Assembly: GCA_903953065.1 (NCBI GenBank)
Contig: CAJBIG010000191.1
Span: 1-14,877, forward strand
DNA length: 14,877 nt
Source of the DNA: an uncultured Solirubrobacterales bacterium
GTDB taxonomy: Bacteria > Actinomycetota > Thermoleophilia > Solirubrobacterales > Solirubrobacteraceae
Direction of reading: 5' to 3'
The notes below the pieces were generated by a model. It had not been told where the DNA came from. It searched no databases and worked only from the letters and a program-made list of their open reading frames with translations. The position numbers and the translations under genes were made by a program. This document shows, piece after piece, positions 8,111 to 14,877 of this stretch (position 1 is its first letter; every line of letters starts with the position of its first letter).

Positions 8111-8128
8111 CGATTGACTAGTCAGTCA
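8111..8128. promoter_or_regulatory. Palindromic operator, TetR/FadR-like, upstream of etfB
   Basis: CGATTGACTAGTCAGTCA is centred on CTAG (8118-8121), with a perfect 10-bp core TGACTAGTCA (8115-8124) and outer arms matching at 5 of 7 positions overall. On the minus strand it reads TGACTGACTAGTCAATCG, which closely resembles the Bacillus FadR operator as I recall it (TGAATGANTANTCATTCA). FadR is a TetR-family, acyl-CoA-responsive repressor whose targets include etf and acyl-CoA dehydrogenase genes. It overlaps the likely -35, as expected for repression. No TetR gene lies in this window, and I found no second copy in the other intergenic regions. Confidence 0.6.
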
Positions 8129-8144
8129 ACACCACCGATACACT
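8114..8144 (+). promoter_or_regulatory. Putative promoter of the etfB-etfA-ETF:QO operon
   Basis: TTGACT at 8114-8119 sits inside the palindromic operator. Candidate -10 hexamers are GATACA (8137-8142, 17-base spacer) and TACACT (8139-8144, 19-base spacer). Transcription would start near 8150 and give a leader of about 25 bases carrying AGGAG at 8162-8166. Confidence 0.5.
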
Positions 8145-8175
8145 TTCAAACAAGCCGAAATAGGAGATTGACGAA

Positions 8176-8970
8176 GTGAAAATTTGCGTTCTCGTTAAGG
8201 AAGTACCGGACGCTGCCGTCCAGAAGAAGATCGACCCTTCAACGGGTCGGATGGACCGCAGCGGCGAAAAGAACCTCAACCCATATGACACGCACGCGAT
8301 CGAAGCTGCGATGCAGCTGAAGGAGAGCGGAGCGATGGCCGTCGACGAAGTCGTCGCCGTCACGATGGGCCCTGACTCGGCTGAGCGCGCGCTGCACAAG
8401 GCCGTCTCACTCGGCGCCGACCGCTCAATCCACCTCGCCGACGATTCACTCGCCGGCTCAGATGTGGCAGCCACCGGCTACGCACTCTCAAAGGTGCTCG
8501 AGAAGGAAGCCCCCGATCTCGTCCTGCTCGGCCAGCAGTCCGATGACGGCGAGTGCTACACGATCGGTGCAGTTGTCGCCGACCATCTCGAGTTCCCTTC
8601 GCTGACCCAGGTGATCAAGATCGACGTTGAAGGTGGAACAAAGCTGCGCGCCGAGCGTCAGGCCGAATACGGCTACGACACGGTCGAGATCAACCTGCCG
8701 GCAGTTATCTCCGTCGGTGACGCGATCAACGAGCCGCGCTACCCATCGCTGAAGGCGATCATGGGTGCCAAGAAGAAGCCGCTTGACAAGGTTTCGGCAG
8801 CCGATTCGGGGATCGACGCGGCGAAGGTCGGCGGCGACAACTCCGCCGCTCAGTGGACCGGCTCAAGCGAGCCGCCAAAGAAGGAAGCCGGACGAATCAT
8901 CGAAGACGAAGACACAGCCGAGACGGTCGATCAGATCGTTGCTTGGCTCGACGAGAGGAAGCTGATCTAA
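8176..8970 (+). CDS. etfB: Electron transfer flavoprotein beta subunit
   Basis: Cytoplasmic AMP-binding subunit of ETF, which collects electrons from acyl-CoA dehydrogenases. The 264 residues are typical of the family. The start MKICVLVKEVPD is the classical EtfB opening. The nucleotide-binding stretch DLVLLGQQSDDGE (114-126) and the NEPRYPSLKAIMGAKKK segment (185-201, the dehydrogenase recognition loop and basic stretch) identify it. The C-terminal tail from about 205 is acidic and Ser-rich and includes a PPKKEAGRIIE segment that normally wraps onto EtfA. The start is GTG at 8176 with AGGAG 9 bases upstream. Expression is probably controlled by the palindromic operator at 8111-8128. The TAA stop abuts the etfA ATG directly (TAAATG). 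Confidence 0.97.
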   Translation: MKICVLVKEVPDAAVQKKIDPSTGRMDRSGEKNLNPYDTHAIEAAMQLKESGAMAVDEVVAVTMGPDSAERALHKAVSLGADRSIHLADDSLAGSDVAATGYALSKVLEKEAPDLVLLGQQSDDGECYTIGAVVADHLEFPSLTQVIKIDVEGGTKLRAERQAEYGYDTVEINLPAVISVGDAINEPRYPSLKAIMGAKKKPLDKVSAADSGIDAAKVGGDNSAAQWTGSSEPPKKEAGRIIEDEDTAETVDQIVAWLDERKLI

Positions 8971-9948
8971 ATGGCCAACATTCTGGTTTACGCACTGCAG
9001 TACGAAGGTGCCTTTAACAAGAACTCACTCGGTGCCGTTTCGGAGGCCGCAAAGCTGGCCGCCGAGATCGGTGGCGAAGCGCACGCAATCGTCGTCGGCC
9101 AAGGCGTCAGCGATGACCTCGCCGGCACGCTCGGCAACTACGGAGCGACGAAGGTCCTGAACGTCGAGGGCCCCGAAGGGCTCGCACAGCCGGTCGTTGA
9201 CGCAATGGCAGCCGCTGTTGCTGCCGGCGATTACGGCTACGCGATCTTCGGCGGCGGACTGCTCGGCTTCGAGGTCGGCGCCGGTCTTGCTGCCCGTCTC
9301 GACGCAGGCGTTGCAATGGAGATCACCGCTGTCCGGGCAGACGGTGGCAAGCTCGTCGCTGAGCGCCCGATCCTCGGTGACTCGGCGATCTCGCAGATCT
9401 CATTCCGCAGCGACGTCGGCATCATCATCAGCCGACTGAACGCCTTTGAAATCAAGGAGACCGGCGGTACGGCAGCAGTCGAATCGCTCAGCGTTGAGTT
9501 CTCACCGTTCTCAGGCCAGGCCACGATGATCACCCGCGGCGAGCAGCGTGGCGCCGATGTTGACATCGAAGGCGCCGACGTTCTGATCGCCGGTGGTCGC
9601 GGCCTCGGAGCAGAGGAAGGCTTCGAGCTCTGCGAAGCTCTCGCAACCGCATTCGGCGGCAACTCGGCCGTGGCAGCAACGCGCGCCGTTGTCGACGCTG
9701 GTTGGTTCCCTTACGCCGGGCAGATCGGTCAGACCGGCAAGACGGTCGCACCGAAGCTCTACCTCGCGGCCGGTATCTCGGGCGCCATCCAACACAAGGT
9801 CGGTATGCAGGGCGCTGAGAACATCGTCGCGATCAACAAGGATGCAAACGCGCCGATCTTCGAGTTCAGCGACCTCGGAATTGTCGGCGATCTCAACAAG
9901 ATCATGCCGAAGCTGACCGAAGCCGTTAAGGCCAAGAAGGGCGCCTGA
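8971..9948 (+). CDS. etfA: Electron transfer flavoprotein alpha subunit
   Basis: FAD-binding subunit of the ETF heterodimer, 325 residues. An N-terminal Rossmann-like domain shared with EtfB runs to about residue 190. The C-terminal FAD domain starts near 195 and contains ADVLIAGGRGLG (203-213), Arg239 in ATRAVVDAG, GQIGQTGKTVAPKLY with QTGK at 254-257, GISGAIQHKVGMQ with His275, and NKDANAPIFEFSDLGIVGD. These residues hold the isoalloxazine and pyrophosphate. All expected motifs are present, so this is a conventional electron-transferring ETF. The ATG follows etfB with no gap and uses GAGAGGAAG within the end of etfB as ribosome-binding site, so coupled translation and 1:1 production are likely. 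It is followed after 6 bases by the ETF:quinone oxidoreductase gene. Confidence 0.97.
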   Translation: MANILVYALQYEGAFNKNSLGAVSEAAKLAAEIGGEAHAIVVGQGVSDDLAGTLGNYGATKVLNVEGPEGLAQPVVDAMAAAVAAGDYGYAIFGGGLLGFEVGAGLAARLDAGVAMEITAVRADGGKLVAERPILGDSAISQISFRSDVGIIISRLNAFEIKETGGTAAVESLSVEFSPFSGQATMITRGEQRGADVDIEGADVLIAGGRGLGAEEGFELCEALATAFGGNSAVAATRAVVDAGWFPYAGQIGQTGKTVAPKLYLAAGISGAIQHKVGMQGAENIVAINKDANAPIFEFSDLGIVGDLNKIMPKLTEAVKAKKGA

Positions 9949-9954
9949 TCGAAG

Positions 9955-11688
9955 ATGGCGGGGAAAAACGGCAAAGTCGTTCCAGGGTCATATCCGCCTC
10001 CGGTTGATTCACCCGCAGAGTTCATCAAGCGCGAGCTTGATGCTGAGGATGAACGGATCGACGTTGGCGTAGCGATCGTCGGCGGCGGCACCGCCGGCCT
10101 AGCCTGCGCCAACCGCCTGCTCGACCTGCTGGCCGACGATCCGGAGACGCTTGAGCGGCTCGGCGAAGTGCCGGTTGCCGTGATTGAGAAGGCCAAGACC
10201 TGCGGCGGCCACAACCTATCCGGCGCCGTGATGCGCCCTGAGGGGCTGGAGAAGCTCTTCCCCGACGTAACGCGCGAGCAGTGGCGCGAAGAGGGCTTTG
10301 CCTTCGGTGAGATCAAGAAGGAAGCCGTCTACCTGCTGCCCAACAGCAAGCTGAAAGTTCGCATCCCGCCGCCGCCGCCGCTGAAGAACCACGGCAACGA
10401 GTCGATTTCCGTCGCCGGTATGTGTCGTTTCATGGCCGCCAAGGCCGAGGAGAAGGGCGCCTACCTGCTGACCGAAACAGCAGCCAGCCAGCTGCTTGTG
10501 GAGGACGGAACCGTGCGCGGCGTTCGCTCCGGCGACAAGGGTCGTGGCAAGGAGGGCGAGCAGCTTGGCAACTTTGAGCCAGGAGCCGACGTAACCGCCC
10601 AAGTAACCGTTCTCTCCGAAGGATGTTGGGGCACCCTTACCGGCGCCGCGATCCGCGAGTTTGAGCTTGGCGCAGGACGCGAGCCGCAGGTTTGGGAGCT
10701 CGGCGTGAAAGAGGTCTGGAAGGTCGACAAGCCGCTCGACCGAGTGATCCACACCGTCGCCGGCTGGCCGCTGAAGATCTCGGCCAAGTACCACCAGATC
10801 GGTGGTTCTTGGATCTACCCGATGAAGGACGAGAAGACCGGTGACGATCTGGTTTCGATCGGCTTCGTCGTCGATCTCGATTACGCCGACGCCACGACAT
10901 CGGCTCACGACATGCTGCAGACCTTCAAGACGCACCCAATGGTGAAGAAGATCCTCGAAGGCGGCGAGCGCGTCGCTTGGGGCGCAAAGGCGCTGCCTGC
11001 CGGCGGTTACTGGGCGATGCCAAAGCTTTCGATGCCTGGCGCCGTTGTTGTCGGTGACGCCGGCGGCATGGTCAACACCGCCGCTCTGAAGGGTCTCAAC
11101 TACGCGATTGAGGCCGGGATTACCGCTGCCGAGGCGATCTACGCCAACCTCGCGCGCGGCGAATCGCTTGAGAACTATGAAGACGCAATTGCCGATTCGG
11201 TTGTGGGCAAGGATCTCTACGAGGTTCGCAACGTGCGTCAGCCGTTTGCCAAGGGCTTGATCAAGGGTGGCCCGCTGGTCAATCTGATGATTGCCACGAA
11301 GGGGCACTTCCCTGGCGGGCGCTGGTCGCTGCACCGCAACGATGCGCAGCCGATGTTCATCGGCAAGACCTCCGAGGAGTACGTCCAGCCTGACGGCAAG
11401 TACACCTTCGACAAGCTCTCCAGCGTCTTCATCACCGGGAACCAAACGCGTGACGATGCGCCCAACCACATTCGGGTTCAGACCCACGTGCCGCGCGAAG
11501 TTGCCGAGACGTGGAAGTGGATGTGCCCCGCAGGCGTCTACGAGATCCCTGACGACGCACCCGAAGAGGGGCTGGTTGACGTGATCGTCAACTACACAAA
11601 CTGCGTTCAGTGCGGTGCCATTACTGCCAAGGGTGGCCGGCTCACGGCGCCTGAAGGTGGCGACGGTCCGCTCTATCAATTGACCTAA
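9955..11688 (+). CDS. ETF:quinone oxidoreductase homologue lacking one Fe-S cysteine
   Basis: Membrane-associated flavoprotein expected to take electrons from reduced EtfAB and pass them to quinone. The 577 residues fit the family. The FAD motif is VAIVGGGTAGLACA (39-52), followed by VIEKAKTCGGHNLSGAV. The central domain has YHQIGGSWIYPMKD and GFVVDLDYADATTSAHDML. GDAGGMVNTAALKGLNYAIEAG is the second FAD-contacting stretch. The C-terminal ferredoxin-like part has Cys524 (MCPAGVYEI) and Cys550 and Cys553 (NCVQC). The fourth cluster ligand, expected three residues later as in CVHCKTC, is Ile556 (codon ATT at 11620-11622). The frame continues normally into PEGGDGPLY, so a frameshift error is unlikely. 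It may carry a three-ligand, 3Fe-4S or absent cluster. It is co-transcribed with etfBA, 6 bases after etfA. Confidence 0.93.
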   Translation: MAGKNGKVVPGSYPPPVDSPAEFIKRELDAEDERIDVGVAIVGGGTAGLACANRLLDLLADDPETLERLGEVPVAVIEKAKTCGGHNLSGAVMRPEGLEKLFPDVTREQWREEGFAFGEIKKEAVYLLPNSKLKVRIPPPPPLKNHGNESISVAGMCRFMAAKAEEKGAYLLTETAASQLLVEDGTVRGVRSGDKGRGKEGEQLGNFEPGADVTAQVTVLSEGCWGTLTGAAIREFELGAGREPQVWELGVKEVWKVDKPLDRVIHTVAGWPLKISAKYHQIGGSWIYPMKDEKTGDDLVSIGFVVDLDYADATTSAHDMLQTFKTHPMVKKILEGGERVAWGAKALPAGGYWAMPKLSMPGAVVVGDAGGMVNTAALKGLNYAIEAGITAAEAIYANLARGESLENYEDAIADSVVGKDLYEVRNVRQPFAKGLIKGGPLVNLMIATKGHFPGGRWSLHRNDAQPMFIGKTSEEYVQPDGKYTFDKLSSVFITGNQTRDDAPNHIRVQTHVPREVAETWKWMCPAGVYEIPDDAPEEGLVDVIVNYTNCVQCGAITAKGGRLTAPEGGDGPLYQLT

Positions 11689-11739
11689 ACTGCAGCCCGA
11701 ACCGCAACCATTGCGCCAATGCTGTGTTAATGAGGTCGT

Positions 11740-12552
11740 ATGCCTTCGCTTCGAGCAACAATCTGTGCCGCATCGGTCGCCGTCTTTAGCCTTGTAGCGC
11801 CGCTTTCCGCGGTCGCCGACACGGCCGCGCCGCCAGAGACCCCGCTTCCGGCCACTTCGGTGCCAACGACCGCCGCCATGAAGGGCAGTGCCGCTGTCAA
11901 GCTCGAAGGCTGCACGCTCGGCGGCAGCAGCGGTCGCTCAGCCAGCTTCAGCTCGAAGATGGTTGGTGGCAGCAAAGCCGCTTCAATGGAACTTCGCTTT
12001 GATCTTTACTCGCGGCCGATCGCTGGCGGCGCGTGGAAGCCGGTCACGGGCGTGCCGATGTTTGGCACTTGGGACCGGCCCAGCAGCAGCAGCGTTGTTT
12101 GGTCGAAGCGAGTCGGCGGACTGAGCGTTGGCCAGAGCTACCGCGTGCTGGTTACGCACCGCTGGCTCTCGAAGAGTGGCCGCGTGATCAGGCGCGTCGT
12201 GCTGCCATCACCGGCCTGCAACCAGCACGACACACGCCCCGACTTGGCGACCAGCTTCGTCGGCGCACGATCGCTGGCGAACGGAAAGACGCTCTATACG
12301 GTGCGTGTTCGCAACCTTGGCCACAGCGCTGGCGGCGGCTTTAGCGTTGCGCTCGCCGTCAATGGCGTCGAACTTCCGACCGCCCGCGTCAAATCACTTG
12401 GCGCGCGCAAGTCGCGCCTCGTCAGCTTCACGGCCGCGGCCTGCGAGGCCGGCTCGAAGATCAAGGCCGAAGCCGACTTCTCGAAAGAGATCGTCGAGTC
12501 AAATGAGCTCAACAACGTCGTCGAGTCTGCCTGCCCCGTCGTTGGCGGCTAG
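11740..12552 (+). CDS. Secreted protein with C-terminal CARDB domain
   Basis: Predicted exported protein of 270 residues, function unknown. The signal peptide is residues 1-26 (cleavage near AVA-D) and is followed by a Pro/Thr-rich linker to about residue 48. An N-terminal beta-rich domain (about 50-160) has no family I can name. The C-terminal region, about 167-263, looks like a CARDB domain, an Ig-like beta-sandwich: PDLATSFVGA, TVRVRNLGHSAGGGFSVAL, ending with the typical EIVESNELNN. Four cysteines outside the signal (58, 160, 235, 265) could form one disulfide per domain. There is no LPXTG motif, lipobox or transmembrane anchor. The ATG has GAGG 4 bases upstream. It starts 51 bases after the ETF:quinone oxidoreductase stop on the same strand, but no functional link to it is evident. 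Confidence 0.85.
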   Translation: MPSLRATICAASVAVFSLVAPLSAVADTAAPPETPLPATSVPTTAAMKGSAAVKLEGCTLGGSSGRSASFSSKMVGGSKAASMELRFDLYSRPIAGGAWKPVTGVPMFGTWDRPSSSSVVWSKRVGGLSVGQSYRVLVTHRWLSKSGRVIRRVVLPSPACNQHDTRPDLATSFVGARSLANGKTLYTVRVRNLGHSAGGGFSVALAVNGVELPTARVKSLGARKSRLVSFTAAACEAGSKIKAEADFSKEIVESNELNNVVESACPVVGG

Positions 12553-12555
12553 ACT
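12550..12555 (+). promoter_or_regulatory. Putative -10 element (TAGACT) of rpmE
   Basis: TAGACT begins with the stop codon of the CARDB gene and ends 8 bases before the rpmE ATG at 12564. The gap (TCATCTTG) contains no Shine-Dalgarno. A leaderless or near-leaderless mRNA is the likely product. No convincing -35 is visible. Confidence 0.4.
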
Positions 12556-12563
12556 TCATCTTG

Positions 12564-12779
12564 ATGAAGACCGACCTACACCCAGAGTACGTTGAATCGC
12601 AAGTCCGTTGCACCTGTGGCAACGAGTTTGTGACGCGCTCAACCGAATCTGAAATCGGCGTTGAAATCTGCTCCGAGTGCCACCCGTTTTACACCGGCCG
12701 TCAGAAGCTGGTTGACACCGGTGGCCGCGTTGAGCGCTTCCGCCGCCGCGCCGCCAAGCGCTCCGGCGTTGGCTCCTGA
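12564..12779 (+). CDS. rpmE: 50S ribosomal protein L31, zinc-binding (C+) form
   Basis: Large-subunit ribosomal protein near the central protuberance. The 71 residues from the chosen ATG begin MKTDLHPEYV, the usual L31 opening. An in-frame TTG three bases earlier (12561) would only add one residue and is rejected. Zinc ligands are Cys16 and Cys18 (RCTCGN) and Cys36 and Cys39 (ICSECHPFYTG), so this is the zinc-containing form that cells may replace under zinc limitation. RQKLVDTGGRVERFRRR is the standard C-terminal signature. It lies 11 bases before the DUF1385 gene, followed by prfA, a neighbourhood common in Gram-positive bacteria. The short leader suggests its own promoter at the end of the CARDB gene. 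Confidence 0.97.
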   Translation: MKTDLHPEYVESQVRCTCGNEFVTRSTESEIGVEICSECHPFYTGRQKLVDTGGRVERFRRRAAKRSGVGS

Positions 12780-12790
12780 CCGGGGCCGCT

Positions 12791-13819
12791 GTGTCAACCG
12801 CGCAGACCCCACCGGCTCCTGCGCTCGACGCTGAGCCTGCAGAGTGGGTCGCAACGCGCGACGCTCCAATCGGCGGCCAAGCCGTTCTCGAAGGAGTGAT
12901 GATGCGAGGCGTTGGTGGCTGGGCAGTGGCCGTACGCTCCCCAGCGCCGCATCAAGTTGATCCGAAAGGTGAGCGAATTGACGCCAACGACCCGCCGACC
13001 GGTGAGATCGTCGTTGAAAGCACCGCCGTCACGTCCGTTCTCGGGCGCCACCGCCTATTGAGGCTGCCAATTATCCGCGGCGTAGTTGCTCTGGGCGAAT
13101 CCCTCGTGATCGGCTTCCGCGCGCTCGGCATCTCAGCCAACGCCCAGCTCCCCGAGGAAGAGGAGCCAATCTCAGGCATCATGTGGGGCTTGACGATTCT
13201 CTTCTCGCTGGTGCTGGCGGTTGGGCTCTTCTTCATCATTCCGGTCACGGCAACCAACCTGATCAAGGATCAGCTCGGCTCGGCAGTCCTCTTTTGGATC
13301 GTCGAAGGCGTGCTCAGGACGGTGATCTTCCTTGGCTACCTGATCCTGCTCTCGAAGCTGCGCGACCTGCGCCGCACCTTTGAGTACCACGGCGCCGAAC
13401 ACAAGACGATCTCCTGTTACGAAGCGGGGCTCGAATTGACGCCTGAGAACGCGCAGCGCTTCTCAAGGCTCCACCCGCGCTGCGGCACGAGCTTCCTGCT
13501 GATCGTGATGATCGTTTCGATCTTCGTCTTCTCGCCTCTTGGTCTGCTGCCCTGGTGGGCGCTGATCGCCAGCCGCATTGTCGGCATCCCGCTGATTGCG
13601 GGAATCTCATTCGAGATCATCAAGTTTGCCGGCAAGCACCGCACGCACAAGGTCGTTAGGGCATTTATTTGGCCCGGCCTGAAGTTGCAGCTGCTCACTA
13701 CGCGCGAGCCGAATCTTGACCAGCTCGCGGTGGCAATCGTCGCGCTTGAGTCAGTGCTTGAGCACGAAACAGACGCCCAGCGCGACGGCGACCTCGTCGG
13801 CGTCGAGATCGCCGCTTAG
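12791..13819 (+). CDS. DUF1385 (YqhQ-like) integral membrane protein
   Basis: Conserved membrane protein of unknown function, 342 residues. The family-defining N-terminal stretch is IGGQAVLEGVMMRG (27-40) with WAVAVRSP. Four hydrophobic segments follow, near 130-152, 163-188, 233-251 and 254-276. The loop between the second and third carries the invariant block FEYHGAEHKTISCYEAG (197-213) and FSRLHPRCGTSFL (224-236). His200, Glu203, His204, His228 and Cys231 could bind a metal or form an active site, which is inference. GTG at 12791 is the probable start: the conserved GGQAVLEG block needs an upstream start and no better one is seen, although the Shine-Dalgarno is weak. Its place between rpmE and prfA is a widespread arrangement, which hints at a translation- or envelope-linked role that is not established. 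Confidence 0.93.
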   Translation: MSTAQTPPAPALDAEPAEWVATRDAPIGGQAVLEGVMMRGVGGWAVAVRSPAPHQVDPKGERIDANDPPTGEIVVESTAVTSVLGRHRLLRLPIIRGVVALGESLVIGFRALGISANAQLPEEEEPISGIMWGLTILFSLVLAVGLFFIIPVTATNLIKDQLGSAVLFWIVEGVLRTVIFLGYLILLSKLRDLRRTFEYHGAEHKTISCYEAGLELTPENAQRFSRLHPRCGTSFLLIVMIVSIFVFSPLGLLPWWALIASRIVGIPLIAGISFEIIKFAGKHRTHKVVRAFIWPGLKLQLLTTREPNLDQLAVAIVALESVLEHETDAQRDGDLVGVEIAA

Positions 13820-13836
13820 CTCACCAGGTTGATCAG

Positions 13837-13864
13837 GCCGCGAATCGGTCGCGGCGATCGCGGC
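13837..13864 (+). other. Hairpin with two alternative 3' arms in the prfA leader region
   Basis: GCCGCGA (13837-13843) can pair with TCGCGGC at 13849-13855 (7-bp stem, 5-base loop) or with an identical TCGCGGC at 13858-13864 (14-base loop). It lies between the DUF1385 stop and prfA, with no T-run after it. It may be a weak terminator or a mutually exclusive structure just upstream of the prfA -10 candidate. Confidence 0.35.
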
Positions 13865-13870
13865 TAGCCT
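13865..13870 (+). promoter_or_regulatory. Putative -10 element (TAGCCT) of prfA
   Basis: TAGCCT ends 11 bases before the prfA ATG at 13882, so the leader would be only a few bases long. No Shine-Dalgarno lies between them. No clear -35 is visible and the region upstream is the alternative hairpin. Confidence 0.35.
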
Positions 13871-13881
13871 AAGCCGAGCCG

Positions 13882-14877
13882 ATGATCGAGTCCCTCGTAA
13901 CCCAGATCGAAGTGCGCTTCGCCGAGCTCTCGCGTGAGATCACCGACCCTGCCGTGATTGCAGACCGCGAGCGCTACGCGCAGGTTGGCCGCGAGTACAG
14001 CCGCCTTGAAGAGCCGGCCAAGCTGGCCGAGGCTTGGCGGCGCGCGACCGACGACGCCGCCGGCGCGCAGGAGCTGATCGCCGAGGGCGGCGACGAGGCC
14101 GAAGCGCACGAGATGCTCAGTCAGGCGCGCGCGCAGCTTGAGACAATCGAGGAGGAGCTTCGCCTCGCGATGGTCGAGACCGACCCCAACGACGCAAAGA
14201 ACGTGATCATCGAGATCCAGGGCGGCGCCGGAGGCGACGAGGCCGGACTCTGGGCAGGCGACTGTTATCGAATGCTCACTCGCTACGCCGAACGGCTCGG
14301 TTTTACGGTTGAACCTCTGGAGCTGAGCGAAGGCAAGTACACCTTCGCTGTCAAGGGAGCGGCTGCCTACTCCGTCTTCAAGTTTGAAGGTGGAACGCAC
14401 CGCGTTCAGCGCGTGCCCCAGACCGAGTCGCAAGGCCGAATCCACACCAGCACTTCGACTGTGGCTGTACTTCCGGAAGCTGAAGAGGTCGACATCAAGA
14501 TCGACCAGAACGACCTTCAGGTTGACGTTTACCGCTCGTCCGGACCGGGCGGCCAGTCGGTCAACACGACAGACTCGGCGGTCCGCATCACGCACAAACC
14601 GACCGGTGTCGTCGTCTCGATGCAGGATGAAAAGAGTCAGCTTCAGAACCGTGAGAAGGCGCTTCGAGTTCTGCGCGCGCGGCTCTACGAGCGGGCTATG
14701 GAAGAGCAGAACGCCGAGATCGCAGCCGACCGCCGCTCGCAGGTTGGCAGCGGTGAGCGCTCGGAGAAGATCCGCACCTACAACTTCCCCGACCGTCGCG
14801 TCACCGATCACCGCGTCAAGGTCACCGTCCATGACCTCGACGCCGTGCTCGAAGGCCAGCTTGACGAACTAACGGCA
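13882..14877 (+). CDS. prfA: Peptide chain release factor 1 (partial, C-terminus off the window)
   Basis: Recognises UAA and UAG stop codons and triggers peptide release. 332 codons are visible and run off the right edge. About 25 residues are missing compared with the usual length of around 355-360. The N-terminal helical domain opens MIESLVTQIEVRFAELSREITDP-like and has no odd insertions. IEIQGGAGGDEAGLWAGDCYRML (110-132) is standard. The stop-codon-reading tripeptide is Pro179-Gln-Thr181 in RVPQTESQGRIHTS, the P-x-T form of RF1 rather than SPF of RF2. The peptidyl-transfer GGQ is residues 223-225 in SSGPGGQSVNTTDSAVRITH; the Gln is a methylation target in the family, and prmC often follows prfA. 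The ATG at 13882 gives the expected N-terminus. The large minus-strand frame across this gene is only its antisense shadow. Confidence 0.97.
   Translation, partial: MIESLVTQIEVRFAELSREITDPAVIADRERYAQVGREYSRLEEPAKLAEAWRRATDDAAGAQELIAEGGDEAEAHEMLSQARAQLETIEEELRLAMVETDPNDAKNVIIEIQGGAGGDEAGLWAGDCYRMLTRYAERLGFTVEPLELSEGKYTFAVKGAAAYSVFKFEGGTHRVQRVPQTESQGRIHTSTSTVAVLPEAEEVDIKIDQNDLQVDVYRSSGPGGQSVNTTDSAVRITHKPTGVVVSMQDEKSQLQNREKALRVLRARLYERAMEEQNAEIAADRRSQVGSGERSEKIRTYNFPDRRVTDHRVKVTVHDLDAVLEGQLDELTA

Noticed and set aside
10216..11679. Minus-strand reading frame of 487 codons opposite the ETF:quinone oxidoreductase gene
   Set aside because: Antisense shadow of a well-identified gene; long antisense open frames are common in GC-rich codon-biased DNA.
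11709..11721. CATTG-CGC-CAATG mini-hairpin after the ETF:quinone oxidoreductase gene
   Set aside because: Only a 5-bp stem with a 3-base loop and no T-run; too weak to call a terminator.
13864..14832. Minus-strand reading frame of 322 codons opposite prfA
   Set aside because: The plus strand encodes RF1 with intact GGQ and PxT motifs; the antisense frame shows no recognisable domain.

Overview
The window looks like chromosomal DNA of a GC-rich actinobacterium (roughly 60-65% GC by eye). My best guess is a Thermoleophilia/Solirubrobacterales-type lineage. The reasons are strong G/C third-position bias, several genes with a TANNNT -10-like hexamer almost touching the start codon (leaderless style), secreted cupredoxin and CARDB proteins, and the order rpmE - DUF1385 - prfA. 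I could not search databases, so the lineage is inference. There is no sign of phage, IS, plasmid or CRISPR material. The window is densely coded and no gene-free stretch reaches 100 bases.

Layout. (1) 1-2301, minus strand: an acyl-CoA dehydrogenase followed by a multi-pass membrane protein that runs off the left edge. (2) 2398-5545, plus strand, divergent from the first block: acetyl-CoA acetyltransferase-type thiolase, HAD-IB phosphatase and a second acyl-CoA dehydrogenase. The last two overlap as TGATG, and a hairpin follows. (3) 5588-8094: a two-subunit B12-dependent acyl-CoA mutase with a secreted type-1 copper protein gene inserted between the subunit genes. The substrate-pocket residues are Phe81/Gln199, the isobutyryl-CoA mutase pattern rather than the Tyr/Arg of methylmalonyl-CoA mutase. 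(4) 8176-11688: etfB, etfA and an ETF:quinone oxidoreductase homologue, preceded by a TetR/FadR-like operator overlapping a promoter. (5) 11740-12552: a secreted CARDB-domain protein. (6) 12564-14877: ribosomal protein L31, a DUF1385 membrane protein and release factor 1 (cut by the right edge).

How it fits together. Blocks 1-4 look like a module for acyl-CoA oxidation. Dehydrogenases pass electrons to EtfAB, which reduces the ETF:quinone oxidoreductase. Thiolase handles acetoacetyl/acetyl-CoA units, and the mutase would interconvert branched and straight C4 acyl-CoAs (isobutyryl/n-butyryl), linking valine or branched-chain fatty acid carbon to beta-oxidation. No mutase G-protein chaperone (MeaB type), epimerase or carboxylase lies in the window. 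Block 6 is ordinary translation housekeeping.

The most unusual points are the loss of one of the four Fe-S cysteines in the ETF:quinone oxidoreductase homologue, the ICM-like mutase split by a cupredoxin gene, the palindromic operator at etfB, and the repeated near-leaderless promoter pattern. I did not find a convincing wholly new multi-gene system.
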